64,000 nt of DNA, taken from contig VCAZ01000137.1 of NCBI GenBank assembly GCA_005784505.1, positions 372,001 through 436,000 on the forward strand, written 5' to 3'. This DNA is from Bagarius yarrelli (Eukaryota > Chordata > Actinopteri > Siluriformes > Sisoridae). Position 1 is the stretch's first letter. Each line of letters begins with the position of its first letter. The translations under genes and the position numbers were made by a program. Under the pieces are notes generated by a model, which made no database searches, was not told where the DNA came from, and worked only from the letters and a program-made list of their open reading frames with translations. Positions 35,964 through 49,325 of the stretch are shown in pieces.

Positions 35964-37022
35964 CTGTGGAAACAATTAAAATGTTTACTGCCAAACTCAC
36001 TAAATTTGAGCCACATGTGAAGTTGAGCACCAACTGTTTACTGTAAAATGTTTAACCATAAAGAACCCAGTCGGCTGCTCGAGCCTCATGATCCCGATGT
36101 GATGAAAATACTGCAAGTGGATTAAAACTAAAACAGACCTAAAGATTAGTTTTTCCAAAAAAACACACACACAGGACAAAAGCATCTGAATAGTATTTGT
36201 AACATGGACAGTTAAATTGTTTATGAATTTATAAAGTGATAAAAATCTGTTGTGGATTTGGACAATTGAAATGAAATATGAATGAAATAAATTCAAACCC
36301 TTTAGGAGAATAAAACAAATGTTTAAAAACCAATACTATCACTAACATTTAGTAAATAATAAATAAAATAACAATTTAAATTAAATAAAATGAAATGTTT
36401 TCTTAACATCACTGGGGTTTTACTTCCGTCCATCATGTCAGTAATGCCAATCAGGGATGGCATCAAAAGGGGCAGTCGCAGGTTGTGCACCCAGACCCCC
36501 CCACCCCCATCCCAATTACACTATACGGTAGTTGTGCACCCCTACACAGTTTTGAATTTATTCAACATAAATCGAGAAAAATTAAAGAAAATAAGACTTT
36601 GATGATTTTTAATGTATAAAAACTGAAATACATTTGATATGTGTTAATTTGAAAATAAACCTGTTTGTCTGATTGGTTGTGTTGCATCTCATGCGTCATT
36701 TTCGCATTGATTAGCATTAGCATATTGATGTGTATGCGGAGTCAAACCTTTCGTTTTTTTAAGCTAAGTTATGCGTTTAATTATGTTCCGTTTGCTTAAA
36801 TATGACTCTCGGCTATTAGAACGTTATCATAGCACATACTGTAATTGTGGATCTGTGTTGTTTTGGTGCGATGTGATCGTAGTAATAATGATTAGTTTGT
36901 GATTTTTATTGTTCACTTTATGGGCTATAAGCCGAGGGTCTGTATGAGTGTGTTGTTTCTGTGTTGTGTTGTTTTTCCTTGTTTTTTGTAAGTTACTGTT
37001 GCTGTGTATTAGTTGTGTGAAA

Positions 37023-37054
37023 CCCACCACCCCCACCCCCACCCCCACCCCCAA
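37023..37054. repeat. (CCCCCA)n tract, G-rich on the efna5 strand
   Basis: Four consecutive CCCCCA units with flanking CCA repeats, so the minus (efna5 sense) strand has at least four G5 runs. Confidence 0.95.
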
Positions 37055-37921
37055 GTTATGGCCTGTCACTGACTCTGATTTCTATCTGTTATGTCTGTGA
37101 CTTTGACTGATTACACATCTGGAAAGATTATTGCCTTGTTTTACCTTCTAAAACATAAGCAGTAGTAAAACTCCAGGTAACGAATAGACTAAATTCCATT
37201 AAAGTCATGTGGGAAAAGAGGTTTTTTTTCTAGGATAAACACACTACATGAAATGCCTGATCTCTGCTATGGTGTTCTGCTGAAACTAATATGAATCAAA
37301 CAGCTTTAAAGACAGAACGATAAAAATATAGTTGATCTTTATAGAAACATGTGTAAGATGTGACATTGGTGATGGTTCTGGTTTTATTGAGCTCCTGAGT
37401 CTTGTGGCCTTTCCTCCATTTCCTGCCACTAACGTCTTACAATAATGAAGAGTTTTTATTCAAATGAAATGACTGTAAAAATATAAATTATTTTTGTGTT
37501 TTTTTAAGAGATCTTTTATCGAGCAAAAATCTGTTCTAATCACTGCAGATGTTCTCCAGAAATATTAAATAACAGACACATATCTGGGAAATGAATCCTC
37601 TCTGAATCGTGCTTTTGTCAGTATTCAGTATAATCTGAAACCTCTGTTAGACGAAGTTATTACTCTAAAGGGGAGCACCTGACCTTTCCTTTTTAAATGT
37701 CACTGTATAGATCACACTCTCTGCAGTCCAGCCACCAAAGCCTGATTCCATGCTAGATTCTGTCTGTTTGCTTGGCAGACATTAGGGTAGTTACTAATCT
37801 CAGGAAAAGTGGCCATATGTAAAAAAAAAAAAAAGTCCTAAAGTTACTAAAACTATTTGTGGGCAGAAAGTTAAAGTGTCCAGACTGTATACATGAGAGC
37901 GATTAATAACCATATGAATGG

Positions 37922-38065
37922 AATTAGGGGAAGTGGTGGTAGCACAGTGTTTAACTGCTAATTAGAAGATCAGGGTTCGATTCCCAGCACCAACAAGGCC
38001 CTTAACTCCCAATTGCTCAGTTGTATAAAAGAGATAAATGTATGTGCTTTGGATGGAATGCTGTA
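37922..38065 (+). mobile_element. tRNA-derived SINE (tail-B family), deleted
   Basis: ggggaagtggtggtagcaca, cagggttcgattcccagcac, ttgctcagttgtataaaaga; part of the middle and tail are missing. Confidence 0.75.
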
Positions 38066-39050
38066 CATAAATAAATTACAGCATATCTAACCAATCACAG
38101 GCATCTCAGAGTTTATGTATAGGAAAGATGGTAATTAGCATCGGTTTTTTTTATTGTGCTACACTGGCCTGTAATGCTGCAGGGGGAGAAGATGTGACTG
38201 GCTTCATTTCTTCATTAACAAGCAGCTTTAAGAAAATGTTTTAATTTAGGATATCCATTTAGATCAGAAAGTTTACACACAATGCACTTACTGTCCCAGG
38301 GGAGACCCAGTTGGTCACTACGGTGTTTAAATTATGAATTAATAAAAGTAAATAAAAGAAAGGCACAAAAATAAGAAATCGGGAAAATGATTGTCTTAAT
38401 AACTCAATGTTCTTGAACATTATGGTACATAAATACACTTTAAATAAGTAATTAATGTAATATATACATACTTTTCTAGGGGACATCCCAGTAAAGGGAC
38501 ATCCCAAATGACAAGCAATGCCAGTGTTTTGTACGTAACACAATGCGGATATCGCAAACTGTGATGTAAGGCAAAATAAGTGTAAAAAATACATTATTAG
38601 ACCTACACAGCAAATAGAGGCCGCTTTTTTCCAGCTTGTTAACTTGCTGTGATGGATCGTGAATGGCAAAGTAATAAATGACAAAATGCATTTTGATACT
38701 TAAGAACTCTTTGTCTCCTTTAAGCCGTTACCTGCCTCAGTTTTGTACATGTTCCAGGTCTTATTTAAAAGCCGGTGCGATTACACGGGCCTTAGAGGGA
38801 AATGCAATCAGAATTCATTTTATTTCCTAGCCAGATTCACGGACACTACTACATCGACTATTTTGTATCTACTGCCCTGTCAGCCTTGGGCCATGTTTCT
38901 CAATTTGTTCTTCCTATAAAAGAAAGCCTATTAGTGTTCGAAAAAAAAAGCAGGGAGACAGATTCTCTTACTGCCCACCCTCTCTTTGTGCAGAAGGTAA
39001 TGTAATCTCCTGCTGTCATGAGTTAATGCAAATGAGGGGCAAGGAATCTG

Positions 39051-39057
<7 letters not shown>

Positions 39058-39101
<44 letters not shown>

Positions 39102-39104
39102 GAC
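39058..39104. repeat. (AG)n microsatellite
   Basis: About 22 AG units with one GG interruption. Confidence 0.95.
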
Positions 39105-39767
39105 TTCCTTTCACAGATCACACAAAAAGTAATGGTGACTGTGTAATGAGAAAAGATTAGGTAATATTAAACTAATTGACACATCACAAAAAAATACCTG
39201 CAAAACAATAGACATCCACTGACTCAATTAGTTTACAAGTGTTGGGTTAAATGACATGGTTCAACATAAGGTCTAATACCTTTTAAACACCGTCATCTAA
39301 TGTGTAGGACATTTACAGAGCTTTACAGTGACCTTTCTGACCTTTAATCTAGATCACATGTCCTTTCCACCAGCCTCAAATCTTGATTGGCTACTACATA
39401 CATCAACACCTGCTACTTAAAGTCCTATTGGGTGCTAATAACATCAACAGCTGCAGATAACAGATGATAAGTGCCCCACCTGTTAGACAAAGATTTGGGT
39501 GAGTTGCTCTGGAGGGCCTGCAGGATAAGTGATGCCCCACGGTTTGAAAAGATTTGGCCTGGTGATACAAATGAACCCTATTCAATCAATGCCACAGATT
39601 TTGCCTGTGACCCACCCACGGTCCGACTAATGTCAGATTTATAAGTGGTTCTAAAGTATTTTTCTAGCAACTATAATCAAAGTTAAAATGTTTTTATGGG
39701 GATCTATTTATTTGGCTGATACTTTAATGTAAATTGTTTTATTGGTAACACAAACTTTGCATATCCC

Positions 39768-39950
39768 ATCTTAGAACGTTGGGGGTCAGAGCACAGGGTC
39801 AGCTATGATACAGCACCCCTGGAGCAGGAAGGGTTACTCAAGGATCCAACAGTGGCAGACTGGCGGCGGTGGGGCTCAAACATAGGTCTACCTTGGTCTT
39901 CGAATTAACTCAAATCTTAACTATTTAAACCACCACTGCCCCCAAAATTC
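39768..39950 (-). mobile_element. SINE related to the copy at 46.9 kb
   Basis: Reversed catatcccatcttagaacgt, gctatgatacagcacccctg and ccaacagtggcagactgg match, in opposite orientation, the copy at 46.88-47.09 kb. Confidence 0.65.
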
Positions 39951-42299
39951 AAACTTTGCTTCTCTTAGAATGCGGAACAGAACCTTCAAGTGTTATTCGG
40001 ATAGGTTTATTTTTACTAAGCGATATCTTATAATAGCTCGGTTAATCTCAGTTGTTTTGCATACAAAACCATAATTCTGACTTAAACATGACCATAATTG
40101 GTCTTCTAGTTAATTAGATTGGAATGGACAAAATAGTTCTCAAAGAAGACAATAAAACCTTGCCAATTAAGACGGGAGTAAAAATAGAACTTCTTTTCCT
40201 TTTTATTGTTTAACTTTTATTTGCATACAATTGCTTTGAGAGACGAAGCCCTGGAAAAGAAGCATTAGCAAAATGTAAATTGTGAATGGATTTTACTTTT
40301 TTAAAATGCCTGCATGTTTACATCTACAGTGAAGAACATTTATATGTTTTTATACATAACAGCAAACCCCTTAACTAAATAACCCACAAATCAGCTGAAT
40401 GGGGCTCGATGTGGGTACCGGAAATGGATATAGCTTAAAAAGCAAACATCAGGCAACAAGCATGTCTGGGTCAATTCCAGAACAATCATCTGAACAACTA
40501 GAAAGACATGTTCAAGGTAGTAATACAACCAGAAATCTACAGTATGTGCATGTGAACTGTGGCCATTTTGTTGTTGATCCGTGATGCCTGTGTAAATTCC
40601 CAGAATGCAGTGCGTCACTGCCAGCCCTAACCCCCATGATACTCTGCTGTGTGGGGTCTCCAGCTGCTCTTAATCTGTCTGCTGTCTCGCCTTTCATCCT
40701 TCCTTCCATACTGTGGAAAGAGGATGAGTTAAATCAAAGGCGTTTATGTTCTGTCTATAGGGACAAAACTGGGGGGTTTGTAAACCCTTAATCGTGTCCC
40801 GATGAGCATATTTACGTTTTTACTTTTGCCTTATGTTTCAAGTGCAGTAATATACAAAGCAGAAGCTCGGCACTGATTAAAAACATCAAGCACAGCTCTG
40901 GATGGGTCCAGTACCGCCTTCCAATGCCACCCCTTTCACATTTAACACTGAGACTTTTTTTTTGTCAGTTGGAAGATGTCAGTGTTTATTTAGGCCAAAT
41001 TACTTTCTTAATTTTTCACTCCTTTTTCAAGTGGTACCTGTCAAGTTAACAGAGGAATGACAGATTCCCAGCGGCTTTGGAAATTTGCAGTACTGCGAAA
41101 AAAAAAAAAAAAAAAAAAATCAACATTCCAGTGTAAAGGTAATTATCTGGGTTGTTCATAATAGACACTTGGGTCCAGTCCATTACCTAAATGATAGACT
41201 GCTTTGTCAGTCTGGATCATGTAACCTCACAGTGTGCAAGTTCAGACACAACTCGCTCGAATCTAACCCTGGCTTAGAGGACTCAAGGTCACTGCATGCC
41301 TCCAAAGCCTGAACAGCTTCTACATTTCTCCAGACTCACATAGCAGACATTAGAGCTGCAGCACAGCCATGCGTCCACATTTAAGACGTAAGGGCAAACC
41401 TTGTAGACACTACTATTTCAGCTATGAGATCATAGAAGATAAAACTGATGTCTGATTAATGATAAGAATGATGGATTGATGCCCATCTGGGAGATAACGC
41501 GCCCTACTGTCTTCTGTTACGCCACATTCTTTTGCTCTGAAATCACAACATAAAATCAAACATGACTCGCTCATTAAAGGATGTCATTTCTTCAAAAAGT
41601 CATCGGTGTAAATGTGAGTGGATTTTAAACACAGATTCTTCGAACACAAGCTCATATTAGACAGACAACCCGACCACCAGCAGCTACCTCAAAAGACCTT
41701 CACTCCACTTATATAACAGATTTTAAGGAGACAAAAAAAAAACTCCCTTGAAATTGGATTTCAATCCTTCCAGATTAAGATCAGACTTCCACCTATGCTA
41801 TATTGGAAAAACCTGTTGCCCTTAAGCCATTCAGGAATCAAAAGTTCGACCGCAACTGTCGGAACATGGTCACTTTTGACCCTGTAGAGCCCGGCCTTCT
41901 GATCCCTACTGATCGCTTCCTGAGCAGACTGAGCCTGTGACTGACAGCTCTGAGGCCGAATGTGTCACCCCGAGGCTATGCGAGAGCGACCTCTCACTCG
42001 CAGTGATTAACCATCACCGGCTGTAACAAAGACACACAGTGTTGCACAGTCATGCAGACACACAGACAAGTAAATTCAACTAACCAAAAAAAAGGACATC
42101 AAAAATCACAGCTAGAAGTTATCAAGCAGAACGTCTCAACTTACAAAATGCTATACAAATAGACAAAAGTCACACGTTCTATTAACTAGAACTATGTATG
42201 TTCTGATTTAGAACTAAGTTAGCAACCTTTAAATATAGTATGCAGGTAAACTACTGGTGTCCAGTATGAAGATTGTACCTTAAATATACTGATAAAATC

Positions 42300-42850
42300 T
42301 AATTAAAGCACATTAGAGAAATGCTGCTAGCTAAACTCCAGTATATCTGAGATGTGTTACTAGCTAAACTACAATACGTTAATGAGTTGAAAGTTAAAAG
42401 ACAATAAGAGAAAAATTCTGGTAGCCAAACTACATTAAATTAATGTGTTGCTAAATAAGCTCCATTAAATCTAAGCTATGTTAAATTATAATAAAACAAG
42501 AAATGTTGCTAGCTAAACCACATTAAATCAGTGTGTTGCTAACTAAACTACATTAAATCTGAGATGTTGCTAGTTTAATTATAATAAACCAAGGACTGTT
42601 GCTAGCTAAACCACATTAAATTAGAGAAATGCTGCTAGCTAAAATACATTACATTAATGTGTTTCTAACTTAACTTGAATAAATCTGAGATTTGTAGCTA
42701 GCTAAAGTATAATAAACCAAAGAAAATTGCTAGCTAGACTACAATAAATTAAAGAAATGCTGCTAACTAAAACACCTTAAATCAACATGTTGATAAATAA
42801 ACTGCATTATATCCGAGCTGTCTTACAACTTAAATTAATCTTGAATTACA
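42300..42850. repeat. minisatellite, ~32-bp units in a ~126-bp higher-order repeat
   Basis: Units resemble TTGCTAGCTAAACTACATTA plus AATCTGAGA-like spacers, many with the GCTAGC palindrome. The ctgagatg-type variant recurs at about 42349, 42473, 42561, 42687 and 42815. Confidence 0.85.
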
Positions 42851-44877
42851 TTAAATTAAGGGGTTTGTTGCATACATATAAAGTAGCACATCTATTTATC
42901 TACCTTTGGACATCAACAGTAGAAGAATTACAGACAAATTAAAAAAATGTTTCGAAATTAAAACCTTTCAAATGTTACTTTTTTATGGCTGTAGATAAAT
43001 AAAATAAATAATAAATTGGCATTAAATCATTTTGATTTTGGTTTTAACGGGTCTCACAAATTAGTTTGTTATTTTACATCACTTTTTACAACTTTTTCCT
43101 TTAGCTGCAATTATGTGGGGGTTTTCGCGGAGCTACTATTAGCTTCTAGGACGTTAGCACCTTTTCCTTGCTACTGTTCTGCACGTACGAGTTTCACAGG
43201 TCATGTATTTTGCTTATCAATCATCTTAACCGAGAGTTAAACAGAATATTTCTCTGTAAATCATCATTGGGTTCGACATTTTTTACTTTGAGAAACATGA
43301 AATCAACAATTAAACACACTAAATGGCGACTATAGCAAGCAAAAGCCGGACATTTTGTGCTATATAGAAATCCCACACTGGCACATTTTTTATGTCTAAA
43401 TAGAGGACATGCCCGGGACTAGGAGGACAAATCGTCATCCAACACAACCTACAAAACTAATCAGCATCGCATGAATCCATACAATCTTTCTGGGGTTTTT
43501 TTTCTCGGTTTAATGTTAATTAACTGTTAATGTACGTTTTTTTTAATTGTCTTAACTATCTTTTATTAACTTTTACAGCCTGCTGATAGTCCAAACACTA
43601 GAAGTAACACTAATAATCTGTAAAACTGATCTGTAAAACTGAATATCTATATGACTGCATTGCTCCTTATTAATAAATGCAATAAAATAAATAGCTTTGC
43701 TGTCGTAAGTAAATCAGTTTCCCAAAGCTGTTTAACTCACACAGTTAATGAAGCTGGTTTGCTTTGTGTCCTGAACTGTTTGGCGTTGATACAATCTGCT
43801 TGACTGCAATGTAAACAGTTGTTTTTCGGCTTGAAATGAAATTCCCTGCTTCGTGGGTGTACGCTAACCCTAACACTCCATTGTGCACGTCAATAGGAGC
43901 TAAAAAATGCCTGACTTCAGACAGATTGTTTCTTATTTCATCCTCTCTTCAGTTGCAGTTCTGTAGGTCAGCGTAACTGGCTATTTGTTAAAGCGAGTCC
44001 ACAACTGTTGCTTTACGAACACACCGGAAAAAAGCTCAGGCTCATATTCTCTCACCGGCTGTTCCTGTAAAACCTTCCCATTACCTGACAGCTCTAACAT
44101 TTCATCTGCACTCAAAGTCGTAGGATAATGAGCTCCTTTTTACATCATGGCAATTACTTTCATACATGGCCATGTAAAGGAAAGAACAGAAAAAAATCGG
44201 CTGTGATTTTACACCTAATCATTGCTTCCTGGTGCAGTTCTTGTTTGTTTTATATGTCGCACAAACAACCTCATTGTTTTGACATCCACGCATGATCTGT
44301 CAGTTCATCGAGATGAATCATGCTAACTCTAAATCTTTATGTGCGCCTGCATGAATGAAGCTATCTCCAAAAACAGAGCTGTCCAGGCAGTCCTATGTCT
44401 TATTTTGTCTTCCGCCTCTCGCTCTACAGGGATCTGACTCCAGTTGTAAAAACACGGGTTTAGATGCTTGTTTTTGAAGGGGCCTCTCATGAGCATGCGA
44501 AAGCTGAAACTTTAGGGCCGTTACAAAGAACCCTTACAGGAAAGACGGTTTTCCATCAGGGTTCATGTTTTTGTTTCAGTCTGTTTTGTCAGCATTGCTG
44601 AAACACAAACTTTTTTTTTTGAACAACAGTTTGTATTCCTCATGCTTGCAATTAGCCGCTTATCCACTAATGTACTAAATTGATACGGTCATGACTGAGG
44701 CGTTAAAAAAAAATAAAACAATGCAAAAAATGTTTCTTTGGCTGTTGTGTTAAAATTGGTAAAAACGTACGTTTTTTTTTTTTTCAGTTTTCTCTGCGAA
44801 CATTGTAATGGATAAATAACTTTAGATAGAGAAGTTATATGAATTATAAAGCCTATTTATTTTTTAAGATAAATATT

Positions 44878-44925
44878 TTTAAGCAATTTTGTATTTATTG
44901 ATAGGACAGATCAGAGATGAAATGG

Positions 44926-44967
<42 letters not shown>

Positions 44968-45075
44968 GAGGGTTAGGACTGGAAAGGACCTGAGCCGGAA
45001 TCGAACCCGGCTCATCATAGCGCAACAGCGTCGGCGCCTTCACCCACTTTAGGCTTGTGCACATAATTAACCAGA
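44878..45075 (-). mobile_element. tRNA-derived SINE (third family)
   Basis: On the minus strand the head carries gagccgggttcgattccggc (B box). It is followed by a pyrimidine tract (GA)n at 44929-44970, and a tail cctatcaataaatac near 44900. The layout matches a common fish SINE ending tcctatcaataaagg. Confidence 0.75.
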
Positions 45076-45164
45076 TTCGAAGCATTTATTCATTTATTTT
45101 TATTTATTTTTTTAATTTAAATTTAAAAAGAATTTATATGTAGAAAATAAATAAATAGCATTTA

Positions 45165-45325
45165 AGAACAGACGTCCTTATCCAGAGCGACTTACATTTA
45201 TTTCATTTATACAGCTGAGCAATTGGGGGTTAAGGGCCTTGCTCAGGGGCCCAACAGTAGTGGCTTGGTGGTGCTGGGAATCGAACTCAGATCTTCCAAT
45301 TACCAAGCCAACACCAATACTTCAG
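45165..45325 (-). mobile_element. tRNA-derived SINE (tail-B family)
   Basis: ccttatccagagcgacttac, gggccttgctcaggggccc, gctgggaatcgaactcagat; ends about 260 bp before the exon 2 donor. Confidence 0.85.
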
Positions 45326-45590
45326 TAAAGACTTTATCTTGGTCAGTTTAATGAGATATTAGACACACACATGGCTGTAATCCATGCTGAATAGCTTGCC
45401 AATTTTTTGCAGATCATCTAGGACACACTCATGCACACACACGGAGATGAGTAGAACATGTGAGAACATGTGTAACCTAATCTTAGAATGGAACCACAGA
45501 CCCTGACGCTGTGACTGAGTTTTTAATAAGAAGCATAAGTTATATAATAATCCAAGTATGTACGTCTATTTAGCGTTCGACCATACTTAC

Positions 45591-45883
45591 ATATATAGTA
45601 GTATTCTCGGCCTGGTCGGAACTCGAAGCCTAGTGAGAACGGTGTGAAGAGCTGAAACTTCTCAGAGAACTTGAGCGGCCCGTTAGGAGAGTAGGGCCGA
45701 TTGCACTCCCAGCGTTTGAAGCCTGTCGCCGTGTGATCGCAGGAGCTGTAGCCATCGTAGTTGACCATGTAGAGCATGTAGCGCTCGGCCCTCTCTTCCA
45801 GCACTGAATCCATGTAGTGAGGACAGTAGACGTCCAGGTAGTCATTGATGCACACGTCGAGGTGGTAGTCACCTCTGTAAAAT
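45591..45883 (-). CDS. efna5: ephrin-A5, exon 2 (Eph receptor-binding domain)
   Basis: This exon encodes most of the cupredoxin-fold receptor-binding domain of ephrin-A5, a GPI-anchored cell-surface ligand for EphA receptors in axon guidance and tissue boundary formation. It is read on the minus strand from a pyrimidine-rich acceptor (ttttttgcag) to a consensus donor (gtaagt). Its 293 nt equal one base, 97 codons and one base, the layout I recall for vertebrate ephrin-A exon 2. Recognisable segments in order are RGDYHLDVCINDYLDVYC, MLYMVNYDGYSSCDH, GFKRWECNRP, the G-H loop region FQLFTPFSLGFEF and RPGREYYYI. The RGDYH-DVCINDYLDV run and the Cys spacing fit ephrin-A5 better than ephrin-A2 or -A3 as I remember them. 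Cysteines expected to form disulfides are conserved. The reading frame is intact. Whether it is the a or b teleost paralogue cannot be decided from one copy. Confidence 0.97.
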
Positions 45884-46884
45884 CTGCAAAAAAGCGAATT
45901 GAACACATAAATTAGAAAATCCCCAGCTAGAAAAAAAAAAACATATCCAAAAATGTCTATACATCATAAAGAAATCGGAAACATGTGTGGTAATAATGAG
46001 CAGTGAATTAAATGATCCCAGTCGTGACAGTGGATGTTTAAAGCTTTTTTAAAATAATGAGGCTTTTAAGGGCGAAATATGACCAATTGAAATAATGACA
46101 CTCTGTGGAATTTCAGCAACGGGAATGCAGAGCCGAATCGACCTGCTTATTCGAGATTTACATCTTGTTTATCGGGGAAATATTTTTGTGGGTTGGGCGA
46201 TGGTCCAAGATGTGTGAACGCCGAATAAGGAAGTGTTTTAAAAACATGTACTCCCAGAGCCAATATATATTATCGGAAAATTGTTGAACTGGGTCACGTC
46301 TCAGCTAAATCCCGCTCACTTACAGCATGGGATTATGTGCTACTGCCTGGACATGCATGAGGAAACAATGTGGGATGGAGGTGTTTTGTAGCTTGGAGAG
46401 ATGCATCAAATCATCGGCTGATTTCTAACCCGGTATAAGCAGAAACCCAGCGGTGACCCTGCAGCTTACAACTAATGTGAGGTTAATGCTGGGATCCTGC
46501 TGTGGACAGAAGCTCTGCTGGAACATTGACACAAAGATTTCCACTCATTAGTTACAATAAAAGACTACCGAGTCCAGATGGAGCTTGAGAGCACTTGGGT
46601 TGTCATTATTTGGATTTCAGTATTCCACGGCTGGAATACTGATTCTGCCTGCTGTTTGTGAGGGTGTATGAATGTTTCTTAAGCTCTTGTGGAGTTATAT
46701 TCAAGATCCATAATTCACCAGGCTGCTACTTTATCCTGACTAACAGCAAAAACTAGGCTAAGAAAAAATATGGTGTCTTTCATCTTCAGGACTTTACTGC
46801 TAAAAATATTCCACATCATGTATTTGCATTTTACTAAACATAACAAGGTCCTGCTTGTGACGGGACAGTATCCTTTTTCTAGTC

Positions 46885-47090
46885 ATTGGGGCAGTGGTGG
46901 CTCTAATGGTTAAGGCGCTGAGTTGTTGATCTGAAGACCAGGAAGACCTGGGTTCAGGCCCCACCACCGCCAGCCATCCACTGTTGGGTCCTTGAGCAAG
47001 ACCCTTAACCCCTTTCTGCTCCAGGGGCGCTGTATCATAGCTGCCCCTGCACTCTGATCCCCAACTTACTAAGATGGGATATGCAAAAAA
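46885..47090 (+). mobile_element. tRNA-derived SINE
   Basis: ggtggctctaatggttaagg head, cctgggttcaggccccacc B-box region, gagcaagacccttaacccc, then cccaacttactaagatggga tail. Confidence 0.75.
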
Positions 47091-48479
47091 ATAAATTTTA
47101 CTCTGCTGTAAAAAGTATATGTGACAATATAAAGACATTTATGTTTTTTTTAAGTCATTTTTCATGCATCAATGTGTCAGCGACGGTAAAAAGTCAGGCA
47201 TTTTCTTTGCCCAAACATTACCGGCTTACATTTCCTGATCTGCTAATTCTACTGGAGGCAGGCGCTGACGAGACATCATCAACATATGTCTCAGAGCCTC
47301 AAGACAGCTCTGCTGACTGAACCGGTGTACATTACGCCTATGCAGCGATTTGCATCCTGGGAAACTTCTGCTTTAACCATTCAATACCCCAATGAGTGCT
47401 TCAACTTAGCACATGATCCCCGGCAAAGCACCCGGCCATCCACTTGTCCGTCAGCACTTCTTTGAGGCTGTCATAAAGGATTAAGGAGAGCAAGGCCAAA
47501 AAGAACTTTTTTTGCTCTAGGATATTGAATGCTTTTCTTTCCTGGGTCAATGAGGCAAGGGTTTATGTTAAAAAAATCTCCAAAACACAAACAGTAAAGG
47601 ATTATTCTTCTCCAGACAGCCCAAAGCAAAGAAGCTGGATCTGTCATACATCAGAAAATCAATAAAGTGGAGGATTAAAGTCGTCACACTGAACATTTTT
47701 ATCATCGCACTGAAGCATTCATCACTTCTGTTTTCTGCCTTCAGTGACCAGAAGATCACGCTCGAGTGATTCCTGAAGAGAACCAAGCCCGTTAAACTAC
47801 AGGAACAAAACAAACAACTCATCAACATGCATCTAATTAATTTTTCTATCCATTTGCTGAAGAGTAATGATGCCAGCTGGTCAATAAAGCACACAATACA
47901 TTAGCAATTTGTCGTTAAGATGAAAATTGTTCCCAATTTATTACTGCTACTTTACACAAAATACAGATATGTAGCCAAACATCGCCATGGTGTTTATTCT
48001 ATTTCTTCCTACACATCACTCTTCTCGTGACCTGAGTTGAACAGGCGATGACCGGGGCGAGATACTATCTATAGAAAGGCAAAGGACTGATGTGAAAGCT
48101 CTCCTGGTGTTTTCATGACAGAAAACGGGTCACCACAGGGTCAGATTCCTCACATTTAACATTGGTTTGAAAAATGGCAGAGATATTTGGAATAGATGCA
48201 GAGAACAAATGTTTCTTCAATGGAACAAATACATTTGATTAGACATTCGGAAACATTTCGTTGACATACAGGACTGCAACAGCGGATACTTCAAACGATT
48301 TTCAGCTACGTTGGCCTAAAGTCTGAACGGTTACTGTGAGTTTTTCAAAAGGAATAAAACTTTAGACAATTAAATATTAAAAAAAAAAAAAACAACAAGA
48401 AAGGAAAAGCCTTTAAAAGTTGGCTTTTAGGTAATATGCACACAATGACATTTCAGACCCAGTCGACAGCAGTAGAAAA

Positions 48480-48960
48480 GCTGCTCAACACTCTGCAATC
48501 TGTAATACAGCTGCAATGAGAGCTAATTGCTCAGACCTTCAGCCCACCTGCTCTCACTCAATAAGCGCCTAATCTCCCAGGCCTCTAGAGGGAGCTCTTT
48601 AGATGATTACTGACAGGGCTCCCTTGGGCACAGGTCAGCTAATCCTTTGGCCTGGTGGCCCTTTCTGAGCCACAGATGTAAGTTCTCCATCTCATATTAC
48701 AGCTCCCTGAGCAGGCCCAGAGAGAGAGAGCTTGCACAGTTGGCCCATCATTCACCCAGCGGACGCAACGGCATGTCTTCCAGCGCTTCACATATCACTT
48801 ATCCTCTGCGTCCAAACAAATGTCTGTCCAGAAGCATTAACGTTACACCCACACAATAGTCTGCCAGAGCTCCGTGCTGGGCGTATTTGGCAAAAGCCTC
48901 AAAAGGCAGATGAAGGTGGAGGAACAAAATGAATAAATAAGACAGCTCCCTTGTTCTGTG
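48480..48960. promoter_or_regulatory. repeat-free intron 1 block, candidate conserved element
   Basis: More balanced base composition than its surroundings and no recognisable transposon; includes agagctaattgctcagacct and cctaatctcccaggcctcta. Regulatory role is inferred from location in intron 1 of a developmental gene only. Confidence 0.25.
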
Positions 48961-49129
48961 CATTTCCCAAGGAACAAAGATTCATTCTTGGAATTCTATG
49001 CACAGAGACGAGAATTATTGCACTTTACATGAAAAACTCGCATGAAAAAAAAGGACCACATCAGAGATTGGATAAATCGTTTGTGGCTGGCTGACAGAGA
49101 TAGGGAGGAAAAAAGAAGCATGACATTAA

Positions 49130-49325
49130 CATTAACATTCATTTATTTGGCAGATGCTTTTATTCAAAGTGATCTTAAGCTCAGGAAGACTGCAGCGTAG
49201 CACAGAGCAGCTGAGGGTCCTGAACCGATCCATGGCAATTCTAAGATTTAAACTAACAAACCTGTAGGCTGAACAGTGGCAGGGCTTGGGCTTAAACTCA
49301 TGACCCCATGAGGCCAATGACTCTG
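49130..49325 (-). mobile_element. degenerate SINE/LINE-tail repeat
   Basis: catttatttggcagatgctt, gcagctgagggtcctgaacc and ggcttaaactcatgacccc. Confidence 0.5.

Larger units (their letters stand above)
35964..45590 (-). other. efna5: efna5 intron 2
   Basis: A 9.6-kb GT-AG intron defined by exons 2 and 3. It contains several SINEs, a GA repeat (39.06 kb), a C-rich tract (37.03 kb) and a minisatellite (42.3-42.85 kb), each listed separately. I see no further exon in it. 36.0-37.0, 37.1-37.9, 38.1-39.05, 39.1-39.77, 39.95-42.2 and 42.9-44.87 kb are otherwise featureless AT-rich DNA. Confidence 0.9.

Noticed and set aside
38259..38684. 141-codon minus-strand ORF, hydrophobic
   Set aside because: Composition is that of AT-rich intron DNA (Phe, Leu, Ile, Tyr); no motif and no splice context. 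It lies inside efna5 intron 2.
45630..45908. Second minus-strand ORF over efna5 exon 2 (Thr/Ser-rich)
   Set aside because: Wrong frame of the ephrin exon; the other frame gives the ephrin domain.
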